A stretch of 64,000 bases of DNA from Nematostella vectensis (GCF_932526225.1 NC_064034.1:9301387-9365386), one strand, 5' to 3'. Counted from the stretch's first letter, positions 11,801 to 23,543 are shown. The notes: generated by a model from the sequence alone, not told the origin. Numbers and translations are program-made.

Positions 11801-12416
11801 TTCAGCCGTTTTTTTTTTTCAAGTTAAACTCCAGGTTTAATTTTTGTTGTTGTTGTTTCTGTGATTTTCATTGCTACCATTACGGAATTGTGCCAAGCCA
11901 TGTCGCATATTTTTTTCCTGCCGTTGTCCTATACTTACGATAGGGACCAAAGACTCGAGCTTTACTCGTTCACTGACATTCCGGAAGCTTTAAGCTGGAG
12001 CCACTAGTACCCATGGTACAATCACCTCCGTTGCAGAGGCAAAAGCGTCATCTGGTCATTGTGGCTATAAACTTGGTCTACACATTTTCCATCATTCTAT
12101 AGTCACGTTTACAGCGAGCTCATACTAACCGTTTGACATGCTCCATAACAGCTGGGTCACCGTCAACTTGCTCTTCGATGGGGTATAAGTCGGCGTGCTG
12201 TCTTAGTGCCAGCCCACCTAAATCAGCAATCTCCGACTTGCGTTTGAACCGAGCATGCAAAATCTCACGAATGGCGTCATCAAATGTCGAATCACTCTTC
12301 TCTCGATTACTGGCAGTCTTATTCAGAGCAGACTTGAACTTGCCAGCAGCTTGGACAACTCGTAACGTTGTTTCACCTGATGCTTCGCTATGTCGCTTGC
12401 TAGAGGCATTTCCCAT
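8821..12416 (-). CDS. PHF24: PHF24-like PHD finger / EF-hand protein
   Basis: Six exons in phase give 449 residues (the human protein is about 400): 12416-12130, 11716-11485, 11017-10826, 10406-10328, 9930-9731, 9180-8821. The N-terminus MGNASSKR is a strong N-myristoylation signal, as in vertebrate PHF24. A PHD-type zinc finger spans about residues 180-237 (CYYC, CRLC, HSDC, WACPEC). Three EF-hand-like loops follow at about 260-271 (split by an intron), 304-315 (DRDGTGLIDWWE) and 353-364, the last with Asp at position 12. The C-terminal block VSWGDFLKSHALAVLAARPN matches the vertebrate protein end. Vertebrate PHF24 is mostly neuronal and linked to GABA-B signalling; whether that role extends to a cnidarian is unknown. 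The final exon starts in frame after KKKP. Annotation of exons 1 and 2 rests on phase and myristoylation more than on similarity. Confidence 0.88.
9325..9597. repeat. GAGT/GGGT/GT microsatellite
   Basis: About 270 bp of GAGT and GGGT tetramers in alternating blocks, ending in a GT run and a G tract, inside the last intron of PHF24. Every frame is open here simply because the unit lacks stop codons. Confidence 0.97.
10073..10281. mobile_element. Family-M miniature element, copy 1
   Basis: One of four related copies in the window. They share ends resembling TGTCAGCMACMCTTTTGTCA in inverted orientation and an inner block AAGCATCCATTTTCATCGG followed by CTGATTTGGGG. This copy lies in PHF24 intron 4. 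It is non-coding and diverged. Confidence 0.6.
11405..11500 (-). repeat. Donor-anchored minisatellite, PHF24 intron 2
   Basis: On the - strand, about three units of 27-32 bp contain GAACCCGCGGTGGGTAT. The first unit is the exon end and donor itself (GAACCCGCG/GTGAGT, exon end at 11485). Units two and three follow inside the intron and keep the reading frame open. Confidence 0.8.
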
Positions 12417-12971
12417 ATTATTCGGGGGCTGTTCTCGGCATTGTCAGGGTACCGACCCTGAGCACGCGGGGAAAAAGGTCCCCAGTGTTGTTTAGCGTGT
12501 TTTACGCGTCCAACACAACTACGAGAAGGTTTACAGAACAGTTCCAGAACGGTTGGTGACGTAATTGAGCGCGCGCTGTGACGTCACCAATGCAATGACG
12601 TCACTAAGTGACTAGATAGTATGTCAAGGCAACAAATGGATCGCAAAAAAATATGTGTTTATTTAGCAAAAGACACGACAGACTGATGTTAAGTAACTGT
12701 GATTCTATGTGTATACTTGACGATCCTGTTCTGTTTTCATTGCAAAGAAACGACAAAATAGTTTAGTTGTTGAAAACCGACAATGATACATTTTTCGAAA
12801 TGCTTACTGGCATAATAAGTAGCCCTGGTTACTGTACATTTTGAAAAACATGTTAATTATGTTTTACCGGGTTTTCGACCACAAACAATCTTCCCATCTA
12901 CCTTTACCATTTACCATTTAAGTTTTGCAATCGTTCGGCGGAGTTTTGTAGGATCGAATAAGTGTCGTGAG
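12417..12971. other. Intergenic region between HAUS3 and PHF24
   Basis: It holds the HAUS3 3' UTR (stop at 12972; TTTATT at 12658-12663 reads AATAAA on the - strand) and the presumptive PHF24 promoter. CRE-like TGACGTCA-type motifs cluster near 12556-12607 (GTGACGTAA, GTGACGTCACC, ATGACGTCACT). Confidence 0.6.
12555..12608. promoter_or_regulatory. Cluster of CRE/ATF-like TGACGTCA motifs upstream of PHF24
   Basis: Three TGACGTMA sites occur within about 55 bp, roughly 140-190 bp upstream of the PHF24 start codon. In animals this motif binds CREB/ATF bZIP factors. Regulation of PHF24 through these sites is an inference. Confidence 0.4.
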
Positions 12972-14380
12972 TTATCGACCAGATACAATCTGAGCATCTA
13001 CTCTCGCCGCGAGCTCGGCAACTGCTCGGCGAAGTCTTGAGGGATCGGTAAAGAAGCACACAAACAAGTCTCTCTCCATCGCCTTCAGGGAATCAGATCG
13101 CAGAATCTAAAAAATAAAGTTTTCGTCAACACTTTCTTTTTAACTCGTATCGTGAATGTTGATATTCCAGATTGTGTATATTGGTATTTTTACGACGCGA
13201 TTATGTTGTTGCTGTCACTATCGTATTTGTTAAGCAGTCTCTGTGAACTGCCATTTTGTAATAATGAGAGTACCAAGCGTGAAAAAGCATCCATTTCCAT
13301 CGGCTGATTTGGGGTAGCCAATGCAATATTTTCGATTGAATTGGGTAAATAAAAGATTACAGTGAAGATACAGAAAGCGGACCATGCTGAACAACTTTGA
13401 CTAATCAGATTCGGCTTGAACACCGTGAACATTTTGATGTGCCTGCTAATATTAAATGAACACAATGACAAAGGTGTGGCTAACAAGGTCTCTAATGCTA
13501 ATGTTGTTGTCTTTTATCAATGTTTATGATATAGCTAACAGTAGCTAACTTTTACAGTAATTATTTCTTGTTTTCGTTTATGTTGTTTTTGCTTTTATTG
13601 TTACTACTTGCTAACAGTAGCTAACTTTTACAGTAATTATTTCTTGTTTTCGTTTATGTTGTTGTTGCTTTTGTTGTTACTGCAGTTATTTTTGATTTTG
13701 TAGTTGTTGTTGTTGTTTTTTGTAAAAATAAATAAAAACGTGTTGGTACCTTTTTCTTGCTCTCTACGTCCCTGATGACATCCTTGATTGACTGCTCCAA
13801 AGACGTGACAACATCACTCAGTTGCACCAGTCCATCAGCTAGCCGCTAGAAAAAAACAACACAACCGTCTTTTACTTTCCATTATGTAATATCACATTGT
13901 GTGTTACGCCACCCTTGAAATTCAACAACGTGTTCGATTGTATATCAATTTCCCGTTAGGAAAATTCACGCAGGTAGTGAATATGATCTAACACATGTCA
14001 TTGTACTGGGTGTGGCGTCACCACTGATGCTCGAGCACGTACAGGGCGTGGCATCACGTAGACGGTGTGGCATTCGTTCGTACCTGTGGGCTAAGTTGCG
14101 GGGGCCCTCCCTCTGTCGTGGCACGGCCATATGCGAGCTTTTGGCACTTTTCAAGATTCTGCTCCCTGTCAAATAAGAAAAGGTTAGGCAATTTTCGAGA
14201 AAGGCGGGTCTCCTAAGGGATATAAACTGAATGAGTGGCGCATAGTAGCAGGATATATATGACCTATAGTGAGAATGATAAATAGCTATGAGCTAAATAT
14301 AGATATGAGCAGGATAATGGCCTATAGTAAGAATATCGCGTTATCCCGACACGATATTGGACGTGTTAGTCCCCCCCCCC

Positions 14381-14412
<32 letters not shown>

Positions 14413-17400
14413 ACAAAGTGAGAGAAGAAAAATAGCGTTAACATGACTAACGGACAAATCAGCAATTCACTGGCTTACATTTGGCGCAAGACATCTTCCT
14501 GTTGTCCGCTGACCGCTGATAACGAGGACTTCAGCGCATCCGCGCTATTCACCAGCTCGGTGGTCCATTCAAGGAGCTGTGAGTACGTGTGGAATAGCGT
14601 CCCTGGAGTGTCCTCGCGGGTCCTCAAGGGCCCATCGGGGTCCGAAGGGTCCAGAAGCTCGTAGAGTCGTCCCAGGAACTCATCCCTGCTGTCTAGCGTG
14701 CCTCGCGTGGGGTCTGGGCGCTGGAAGACTGGGTCAGACATTTTGCTCTGACTACGTTAAGGTTACACATTAAACACATTCGACTGGGGCTCACCGTTAG
14801 GGTGCTAAAGGCAACCACTTTTTGAAAGCAAAATATTTGTTAACATGCTGAAAAAGAAAGTCCAAATATATATATTGCAGTCAATAGAAGCCAACCCCTG
14901 CACCCCCCCCCCCCCTTCCTCGCCCAGCCAACAAGCGTACGCGCCTGCCTAGAATAGCATTTGATAGGATACAGTTCTTGTTTGTACTCCCTTGGCGCTA
15001 TTTTGTAGACCGGTTTCCGATGCGCTGAAGAGTCGATGGGCATCGCGGTGCTTGTGTCGCTCTATTTCTAGAGCCATCAGTAAGAATTCATAACGTGATC
15101 GTTGCATCAGCAGCTGGTTTATCACCTATATAAATCATTGGACATTTAAGGTTGGTACGCTCCCACACAGTACCAAGTAAGCATCCATTTTTATGGGCTT
15201 ATTAAATCAAGAAACTGAAATAAATCAATATTGTGTCAGGCTTAAATCGTTGGTAGTTTTTTTTTTTTACAAATAGGCAGAAGTATTATCAACAATAACA
15301 AAGGCATGGTTGATCGGCACTTTTTAAGATAAATTCTGGTATGTTCACCTGGTCCTGTTTAGACGTGAAGTAATCCTGACGTGCTATCTTCAAGTGGTAG
15401 TCCCCTCGTAGTATCTTGGTGGCCTGAAGATGGGCTAGCTCCTGGATCACATCTGACATGATCTGGTCGTTGAGCTGGGAGACTTGTGCTTGGATGCGTG
15501 CAAGGAAGGACTGCCCGTCATTCAAGTGGCTTCTGTGAAATGTAAGTGACTCTGTTCATTCTCATCATTTTGTCTTCCTAGAATAATACCTTTCTGAGTA
15601 TTTTGTTTAGTTGCTACCCCCAAAAGTGGACCTTTTTGTTCAATAGGAGGTACCTAGTAATATCCTGGCTGGACATTATGGGCCTTGGTACTTATCAGAC
15701 ATAACAGGACGTTACCCTAGGGGTTCAACATCTGGTCATGGTACTTATCGAAAAAAATGGGTCATAATCTAGTCATGGTACTTATCTGACAACATTTGAC
15801 ATTACCTGGTCACGGTACTCATTGAACAACATCCGGAACATTACCTGGTCATGGTACTGTACTTATTGGACAACATGGGATGCTACCTGGTCATGGTACT
15901 TATTGGACAACATGGGACACTACCTGATCATGGTACTTATTGGACAACATGGGACGTTACCTGGTCATGGTACTTATTGGACAACATGGGACACACCCTG
16001 GTCAAGGTACGTATCAGACAACAAGTGCCATTACCTGAGGGTGTCAGCATCAGCCACATGGTGGTGCCGAAGCATGGCCTCGTTCTTCTCTTCTGCTAGC
16101 TTGACAGCTGCCATCACCCCACATGCTGCAGCCTCAGCACTGATCCTTTTCTGTTCACTCCTGCTATAGCTATGATAATAAACCATATAATTTTTGAGTC
16201 AATTGCAGAAGGAGTGGGATAGCTTACTCCTGCCACTCCTATGACAATATATCACACAATTTAATCATATGGGAAGAATGAAGATTAACTATTGTTGAGC
16301 CAGTGTATACCCTTGCATGTATCTGGAGTAATTTCTATAATGCTAAACTTCAGAAACATGACTTGGGACTCCAGGGTGAGTACTCACTACATATTCTCAC
16401 ACAATGTTCATATCATATTTGTACTGCATGTGGAAAAAGGTGAAATCTATGCATATTATGAACTTAGGAAGCAGGGTAAGAAATTACAACACATGTAACT
16501 ATTAACAGTTACCCAACAGACCTGTTTGAAAGGACAAAAGGATCAGAACTGATGACTCACTCATCAGGGATACTTATTGATTGGTCCATAATGCTCTTTG
16601 ATACAGTATGCATTTCAGCTCTAGATATTGAGCTGGAGTGCCCTTGATCTGTGTAACAAGAACAGGGGCTCAACTCTGGGTTTCTTATGGAGACCTGGCA
16701 CCATTATATGATGGGGCCCTGTGCCAGTAGCAATCCCTTAATTGCTTTACATATACAGTATTATAGTGGAGCTCCCAAGTGGCGCAAAGCACTGTGTGAG
16801 CGGAGCCCAAACAAAACAAAATATGGTAACAAATATTGGTAACCCATCGACTAGAGTTTTCGTGACATGATGTCCATCCATCTGAACGTTCCCAAAAAGC
16901 ATCGTATGACAACCAAACTCGGCTGGTGTCATGTATGTGTCAAGGGAGGTACAAAACTGTGGTAATGTGATTTGTGACGTCATCAATGACATCACTAGAG
17001 GCAAAAATATACTGACGTCATCAAAATAAAAATATTTATATTTAACGAAGGAAACATCATATGGCAACCAAACTCGGTAAATGTCATGTAGGTGTCAAGG
17101 GGGATGCAACAATATGGTCACATGTTGTGTGACATCATCGATGACATCACTAAAAGGGGGTGCTCAAATATGGTCACTTGATTGTGACATCATCAATGAC
17201 GTCACTAGAATTAGAATATGCTGACGACATCAAAATAACAAACATTACTTGTGAAAGAAACACTGTATAACAACCAAACTTGGTAAGTGTCATGTATGTG
17301 TCAAGGGGCGGCGCCAAGATATGTTCACATGATGCTTGACGTTATCGATGACATCACTTTAAGCAAAACTGTCCCGATGTCATATCTACATTCATATCTC

Positions 17401-20400
17401 CAAAACGAAACATCATATGACAACCAAACTTTGTATGTGTCATGTATGTGTTAAGAGTTATGCAACAATATGGTTGTTTGATTTTTGACATCATCAATGT
17501 CACTAAAAGCAAAAATATGCTGAAGTCAACAAAATAAAAAAAATGTACGTTCAAGTGGGGGTGCAATGAGATGGTCATGTGACATTATCGATGAAGTCAC
17601 TAAAAGTAAAACTACCCTGACGCTGAAACATTGTATGACAACTAAACTTGTTATGTTATGTGTCATGTAGATGTCAAGGGTGTGGGGAAGGGGGGTTAAC
17701 AAGTCGGTCATGTGGTCTGTGAAATCTATGAAGCCATGAGAAATAATGTAATATTTCTTAAATTATTAAGGGAAAATAAGCAAGATTTGGTCATTTGGAG
17801 CTCCGCTTTTAGGCAATGCTATATCTATGTACACTACACACAGCTATACAGGTGAGATTTTATGCCAACTGATGGAGCACTGTATTGAGTGATCACTCCA
17901 TTTCTTTGTATTTTCTTTTGTACTGTACTGTATATTGTGAACTTACACTTTCTGCAGTCTTGAGAGCTCCTTGCAGTCATTTAAGATGACTTCCTCTGAC
18001 TCCCCTGTTAGCAACATAAGATAAATAAAATACCAAATAAAGCAGGAAGGGGGTTCTCCCCTATATTCATTATATTGGGCCGTGCCCCTGGATAGGTTAT
18101 ATACCCTTATAGAGAAAGCTATTTATCTTAAACAGAGTATACTGTAAATTTGACACATTTTTGTCCTGAACTTAATTGTTGTAATAATAACATCCCATCC
18201 CCCAATGATTATGTTATGAAAGGTACCTCTTATTAGAAGGGCAGTTGGATCACTGATCTCTAGAAGCTCATAACGGTTTTCATCTCCTCTTCCTGCCATG
18301 TCTGCAAACCCCTGTATAAACAAATTTCAAAACAAAGTCTTGTTATCTGACAATTATGTTGTATTTGGAAAATACAGTACTCTTTTCTCTGCATACCTCA
18401 AAAAATTGCTTCCTTGTATAAGAGGTGAGCTCACTAGTAAACCTCTCCTCTGAATCATAGAAATCTCCACTGCTAAGTTGAGATAAGAATGCTTTCTGTT
18501 TATCCTCTGAATAAAAGTCAGTAGAAAAGAAAAGTAGAAAATATTAGGACTGTTTGCTTTAACACAATACAAATGTGTATGCAGTAGCTAACCTTTTTGT
18601 TCTGTGTGAAGGCCTGTCAAATCTGACACAGTCTTTAAAAGTTTTCCTATGGCAAGATCAATCTGTAGAGTCAAATGATAAACAATATCTGAGCCCACAT
18701 GAGGAGTAAATACTGATAAACTGCAATAATAGGAATGGGTCCTTAATCTTTGGTAAACATTAAAACTCTCAAAGCTAGAATAAAGAGGAAGGATGGGATG
18801 TAGATGGCAGGTAGAGTTGCGTAATCAAGGGGGGGGGGGATGAGCAGGGTGCATGCACACCATCCTTGTCCACCATGACTCCAAGATTAACCAAGATCTT
18901 GATCACAAGTTCTGGAACATTTAAAACATGGAGAGCAGCAACCTGCAGAGGCTGAATGGGAATATCCCACTGACCTGTTTGCTCTCTGTCTGGCAGGCCT
19001 CTAAACACTTCTTGTATTTTTGTTTGGATTCTTTTTCAACAGGGTTGATTTTACTCAGTTGATGAGAGGCTTTGGTCTGATGAATACTGACAAAACAAAA
19101 GAAACAATAGAATCAGGGCAAATATAGGACTAGAGAAATGAAAATATGACAGTTATCACCTTAGCTTGTTTCTCTGGTGTACTAGCTTATGCAATCTCTT
19201 ATTCATGGACTCAACTGTCTTTGAGGCTGACTCTATCTCATTTCTTGGAAATAAAATAAGTAACACAAAAGATAATTCAACACAGAATCATATCATTTAA
19301 TAGGGGCAATATCGGAAATGAAAGAGATCACGTGACTGTTTGGATGGCAAACTAGAGCGCGCTCAGGCTTTAAGTGGCAAAATAACAACAAAAATCAACT
19401 TATTCAGTGCTTTCGAAAAAAGACACGAAGAAAGGGTTTAGTTTCATTTAAAGATTTTATTTTTTCGTCGTTCTCTGGTGTGACATGCGCAGTCATTTCT
19501 GTGACTATTTTGGTTTAAATTTGCCATCCTAATCCATCCTTTTGACCTCCAACTGCCCGATGCAATATTGGTTGGATAGAGCTCTGTAAATTCTCCAGGG
19601 ATAGATTCTAGGGCTGCTACCTATCAACAGATTAAAAAAGGATGTGCCCCTCTATGTTTTTTTTTTGTCATGCACATATATGCTGATGACACCACTCAAC
19701 ATGAAATAGACAATAATGACATGAATATCGTAAGAAGCTTAGTGGGGATCTTAATAATCTTGAAGAATTAGAATTAAGTAATGGTTCGTGTAAGAACTAC
19801 GGTACCCTGCGGCAACGCATGCGCAGAAGTAGCTAAAACTTCAGTAAAATCCTGCCCTCTGATTGGGTAAAATACATCTTCGGGTGTTTTCCGTTCCATT
19901 GATTGACAAACATTTAAATTAAGAATAAAACAAAGGTTGCATTGTTACGACTTATCCCCGAGTTTTGTTCGAATCGTATGTTCGGAAGTTACATTTCCGA
20001 CCTAGCGCTCACGTCGCCATTTTAAATTCTACATGCTTCCTCCTCGATATATTAAGACAAGTCTCTCGCTATTCATCATCTCTTCGAAAATAGTTTGAAA
20101 ATCTATTGTATATACTTTAAAGAAACGCTTCTGAGTTCTGTTTGCTTGCAAACTTTGTCCGAGAAGTTAGAAAAGTTCAAAAGGCAGGCATGTTGCTGCC
20201 CAAACCACGAGGCTTGGTGTGGCAGTAAGCCTTCAGATGTGGAACAGAGGTCCCTGAGAAAGGCGAACAGAGTAGAGAAAGTTTTCTTGAGGCTAGATAA
20301 CAAAGGCAAAAAATGCTGGTCTAGAAGCATTTGTATATACTGTCGACAGCTAGTCGATTTGGAGCTTGGAAACAAACGCATGAAAACTTCACACAAGGTG

Positions 20401-22856
20401 AGAAAAATGATCTTTCTCAAAGTCAATGTTCTGTCGCTTGCCGTATAGATTCTGCTGTTTCTGTACTGTCTTGACCAGTCTTGATCCTCCTTTTCAATTT
20501 GTTATTTATTTCGAAAATCAAAATTGCAGAGCTGTAGAGATGAAACTGCCTCAAGTTCCAGCGTGTTTTTCCAACCGGAAACCTCTGAGACCAGCGCCGC
20601 TGCTGAAGCCGCGTTAGAAACATTCCAGGTAAAAAATTCATAGGTCAATAAGTACTTGAGAGACAAATAATTGGTTCAGAAGGGAACGAAATATTTTACT
20701 CGTTCTATTTTACTAAAAGAGTTTTATTACGGGAAGTTGTCATTTGAGTTTACGATGTGAATATGTAAATATAAGTTATGTGAGCCTGATTTATAAGCTA
20801 GGTGAAATGTAAATACCAACAAGCCCGGATGTATTCCTTGAATGTAGCGAAACATCCTGGGGTTTGACACCCTGAAATTGAGGTACAGCAAAGCCCCGTC
20901 TAAGTGAAAGAATTGTAAGCGGATAACTTAACAAAATGCAGGGTTTTGTCTTCCTTTCAATTCAAACAATGTCTTTCTTCATTTTCATTAGCTGACAGCC
21001 CTTGTAACACTGTTTTTAGTTCCTGACGTGTCTGCTTCTGAGGAAGTTGACTGTAGTTGCCTTGTATTTTTTATAAGTTCTGATATTCAAGAAATGAAGT
21101 TGAGAAGGAATCTTAAGTTTGTGTGTACTTTTTTACAGGACATTGAGGAAACCTCTGCACTAGGGCAAATTTTGCCGTCATCAGTTGATGCTGTACGACT
21201 CATGAAAGCATCAACTAAACTAAGGGACATAGAAATAAAGGATTTAGAACGATCCATTGAAGTAGAAAATACGGCGTTTGGTGAAGCGAAGATATTTTTT
21301 TAGAAAATTGGAAAATATAAATATCAGCAATAACCCGCAATTGTCAGTAAGAGCAGTGGAATGCTTATGCGGATGCAAAAAGCTGAAAGAAATAGTGAAT
21401 ATAAATGCAGCCCGTCTGGAGCCAGAAGAATTTTCCGTGAGTCCTCATGGCCTACTATGTATTGAAGACGGAGACCCCGATTATAAGCTGGACACTCGAC
21501 TTCATTAATGAGCTTATGGAATAAACCTTGCTTGCGGCTTGTTTTAAGAAAATATTGTGCGTTCTGTCTGTGTCGATGAAATAATAATTAGAGGACTGCT
21601 ACTACTGTGAATTCCAGTAAACTTTATTGCTGTGGCTTGTAAGCGATAATAGTTGTATTGAGGATTCAATAAAGCAAAATTGGTAACTTTATTTAAAGGC
21701 GTGAATCGTTTTAGTTGTCAATCTTAACATGAAAATCGTTGTCAAAAATCTTTGAAAGAAAAAGTGACTTTCTTTGGAAAGCTAAATTCTACTGCACTAA
21801 CAGGCTTTTGGAAATGTGAGACCGTATTTTCACACGTTTAGCCAGCGGAATGTTTGCTTTGGCAAGAGACAAAGCGCAAAATTGTAATAAGTGAAGTATA
21901 AAAAACTATTAGCAGATATCCGAAAGGGATTTCTCCATGCTCCGAACATACGATTTTAACAAAAATGCAAAGGTTGAAAGCTTTCTTACTTCGAACCTAA
22001 GCCCCCTAATGAATATGAGTGCAAGAGCACTTATTTCAGAGAAATGTGACTCCAAAGTTCAAATTTGGCGGGCAGAGCGTCTTGAACCAATAAGCATAGC
22101 AATATTAATTAGATTAGTTAAAAAGATAACGAACCCCTATTGCCGCAGGACCTATCGATTCACCGTAGTTCTTACACGGAGCATCACTTAATTAATAAGA
22201 TGGCATTAAATGCAGCGACAATAAAATCAATGAGCTAAGTATCTATAGATGTTCTTACTGTAAGGTTTCATTGGGAATTTCGTCCTGGTACCCCTGTGCA
22301 TTTGAGACAGCTTCCTCTAGTTTATCACCCTGAAAAATATGGGGATTCATCATCATTCATTTATTTATCCATTCACTTGATACATGTTCTATGTAATTAC
22401 ATTGATATTATATTAAGCAAATGTAAAGGGTTCTAAAGGAAGCAAAGCTTGAAATTATAGAATTATAGAGCACATTCACAGTTCTCAACGTAAAATAAGT
22501 ACATTTTAATTAAGTACTGGTTTTGGTTTGTGTTTACCTCGAGTATTCCCTCCCCTGCATTTAAAAGATCGGTATAGCTGCAAGAAAAAGATCAAACATT
22601 CAGCCTCAACGCATCTTTTTATTAACTATATACTCCATCATATGCAAGAAATGATTTAGCAAGCTCCAGACAGGAAAAGAAAATACCTCTCTATTTCGTC
22701 GTCTGTGATAATGTTTTCTGGCTGAATATTATCGCAAAGCCAGTCGAGAAAAGAAAGACAAGACCTTTGCTCGAATAACCATTCAAGGCTTTCCACACTT
22801 GCATTTGGAAACCCTACGCGCTGTAAAGCACGGGCTAAAGCGGCACAATCACTCAT
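12972..22856 (-). CDS. HAUS3: HAUS augmin-like complex subunit 3
   Basis: Sixteen exons join in phase to 612 residues (human HAUS3 is about 603): 22856-22687, 22577-22538, 22329-22259, 19243-19160, 19086-18975, 18662-18593, 18506-18397, 18311-18227, 18004-17947, 16169-16035, 15532-15349, 15125-14988, 14747-14479, 14165-14084, 13845-13750, 13106-12972. The N-terminal globule shows LQRVGFPNASVESLEWLFEQ and FLDWLCDNIQPENI. Later blocks LTSYTRKQFFE, RGDYHLKIARQDY, LALEIERHKHRDAH-like and KAMERDLFVCFF match the human protein in order. The rest is predicted coiled coil. The product should work in the augmin complex, which recruits gamma-tubulin to spindle microtubules. The weakest point is the donor of the 15125-14988 exon (GGA/GTACAA). 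Introns 9, 10 and 15 are rich in tandem repeats, and intron 3 contains another gene on the opposite strand. Confidence 0.95.
13240..13484. mobile_element. Family-M miniature element, copy 2
   Basis: It begins CTGTGAACTGCCATTTTGT and ends ATGACAAAGGTGTGGCTAAC, which are roughly inverted. It contains the family block AGCATCCATTTCCATCGG. It lies in HAUS3 intron 15, close to the last exon. Confidence 0.6.
13534..13687. repeat. 76-bp tandem duplication
   Basis: Two nearly identical copies start at 13534 and 13610 with GCTAACAGTAGCTAACTTTT, in HAUS3 intron 15. The high identity suggests a recent duplication. Confidence 0.9.
14371..14410. repeat. Poly-C / poly-A homopolymer run
   Basis: About ten C followed by about thirty A in HAUS3 intron 13. 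The exact length is unreliable in any assembly. Confidence 0.9.
15157..15314. mobile_element. Family-M miniature element, copy 3
   Basis: It carries ACCAAGTAAGCATCCATTTT near the left end and ATAACAAAGGCATGGTTG at the right. It is diverged and shortened, and lies in HAUS3 intron 11. Confidence 0.5.
15730..16037 (-). repeat. Donor-anchored minisatellite, HAUS3 intron 10
   Basis: About eight 37-bp units read on the - strand as CAGGTAATGTCCCATGTTGT followed by CCAATAAGTACCATGAC. Unit one is the genuine donor (CTCAG/GTAATGG, exon end 16035). At least five later units keep CAGGTA, so the intron starts with a ladder of splice-donor copies. Confidence 0.93.
16860..17700. repeat. About 175-bp imperfect tandem repeat with TGACRTCATC motifs
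   Basis: Five degenerate units share CATATGACAACCAAACT, GTCATGTATGTGTCAAGGG, a variable TGGTCACATG block, GACATCATCGATGACATCACT and GCTGACGTCATCAAAAT. It fills much of HAUS3 intron 9 and is not at a splice site. Each unit contains palindromic TGACGTCA-like sequence. Confidence 0.85.
20095..21508 (+). CDS. Small gene nested in HAUS3 intron 3, with a frameshift
   Basis: Three exons on the strand opposite HAUS3: 20095-20397, 20530-20628 and 21139-21508, all GT/AG and phase 0, for about 256 residues. The first exon encodes a cysteine-rich basic region (ACCCPNHEAWCGSKP, ICIYCRQL). The last encodes a leucine-rich-repeat-like stretch (LENINISNNPQLSVRAVECL, then CGCKKLKEIV). The last exon is open only if one base is removed from the run of seven T ending at 21301; as written it stops at 21301-21303. 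The excised stretch GTGAAG...TTTAG (23 bp) has intron-like ends but the wrong length for the frame and is too short for a normal intron. It could be an assembly error, a natural null allele or a young pseudogene. A poly(A) signal AATAAA follows at 21668-21673. I do not recognise the family. Confidence 0.55.
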
Positions 22857-23543
22857 CGCTCCGTCCTTTAAGTAGTATCCTTCGCATAAATGATCATTTA
22901 ACGACGATCGAAGGCGTAAAACAATGAGACAGGAAAGTTTGTTTTATCACAACAACGAAATTTCGATTTCGCGCGCAGGCACAGATCAGCAATGCGCATG
23001 TCAGTTCACAGCCTCCCTCATTTCCAGACTACATCAGAGAACCCGCATCATTACTTTCTTAGATAATTCCCTTCACCAGTTCACAACAATTTTGACTTCA
23101 TTATTTTATAATTCACATCGTCTTCGAGACTTTCTTCACCACACTTATCAAAGTAATCATTAAAATATAACTACATAACTTGCCCTTTCCATCCATGGTA
23201 TCCCGAAGTTTATTGGGTGGGCGTACACGAGCCGCGGATCACCCTAATGAATGAAAAAAAGTGAGAGGCGAAAAGGAAAACCGCATTCTATCAAATTGCT
23301 GCACCTAATCAGGTCAACAACAAAAAATGATAGACCTTTTTATTGACGCCATAAATCGACAAATTGGCTGGAGTGGCGTAGCCATCTTTGGCTGCCGAAA
23401 AAAGTTTTTTTTCTCTAAAAATAGAGAAAAATAAAAAATAGTAAAAATAGGCAAATCTAAACGGTGTCCCCGTAGCACACAATTCATGGGCTACCTGTGC
23501 GCTAGTTCTAGACCTCCTCAGACTCTTTGCGGAGAAGAACAAA
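22857..23543. other. Divergent promoter region between HAUS3 and PRDX3
   Basis: The two start codons face away from each other across 687 bp. No coding sequence was supported. A short shared regulatory region is plausible but no specific site was identified. Confidence 0.55.

Noticed and set aside
13990-14084. A further donor-anchored repeat in HAUS3 intron 14 (ATGCCACRCC units)
   Set aside because: Three loose copies of about 20 bp lie next to the donor, but none contains the donor itself, so it was not counted.
21278-21303. A 23-bp intron (GTGAAG...TTTAG) restoring the nested gene
   Set aside because: It is far shorter than any workable intron in animals and does not restore the frame; loss of one T does.
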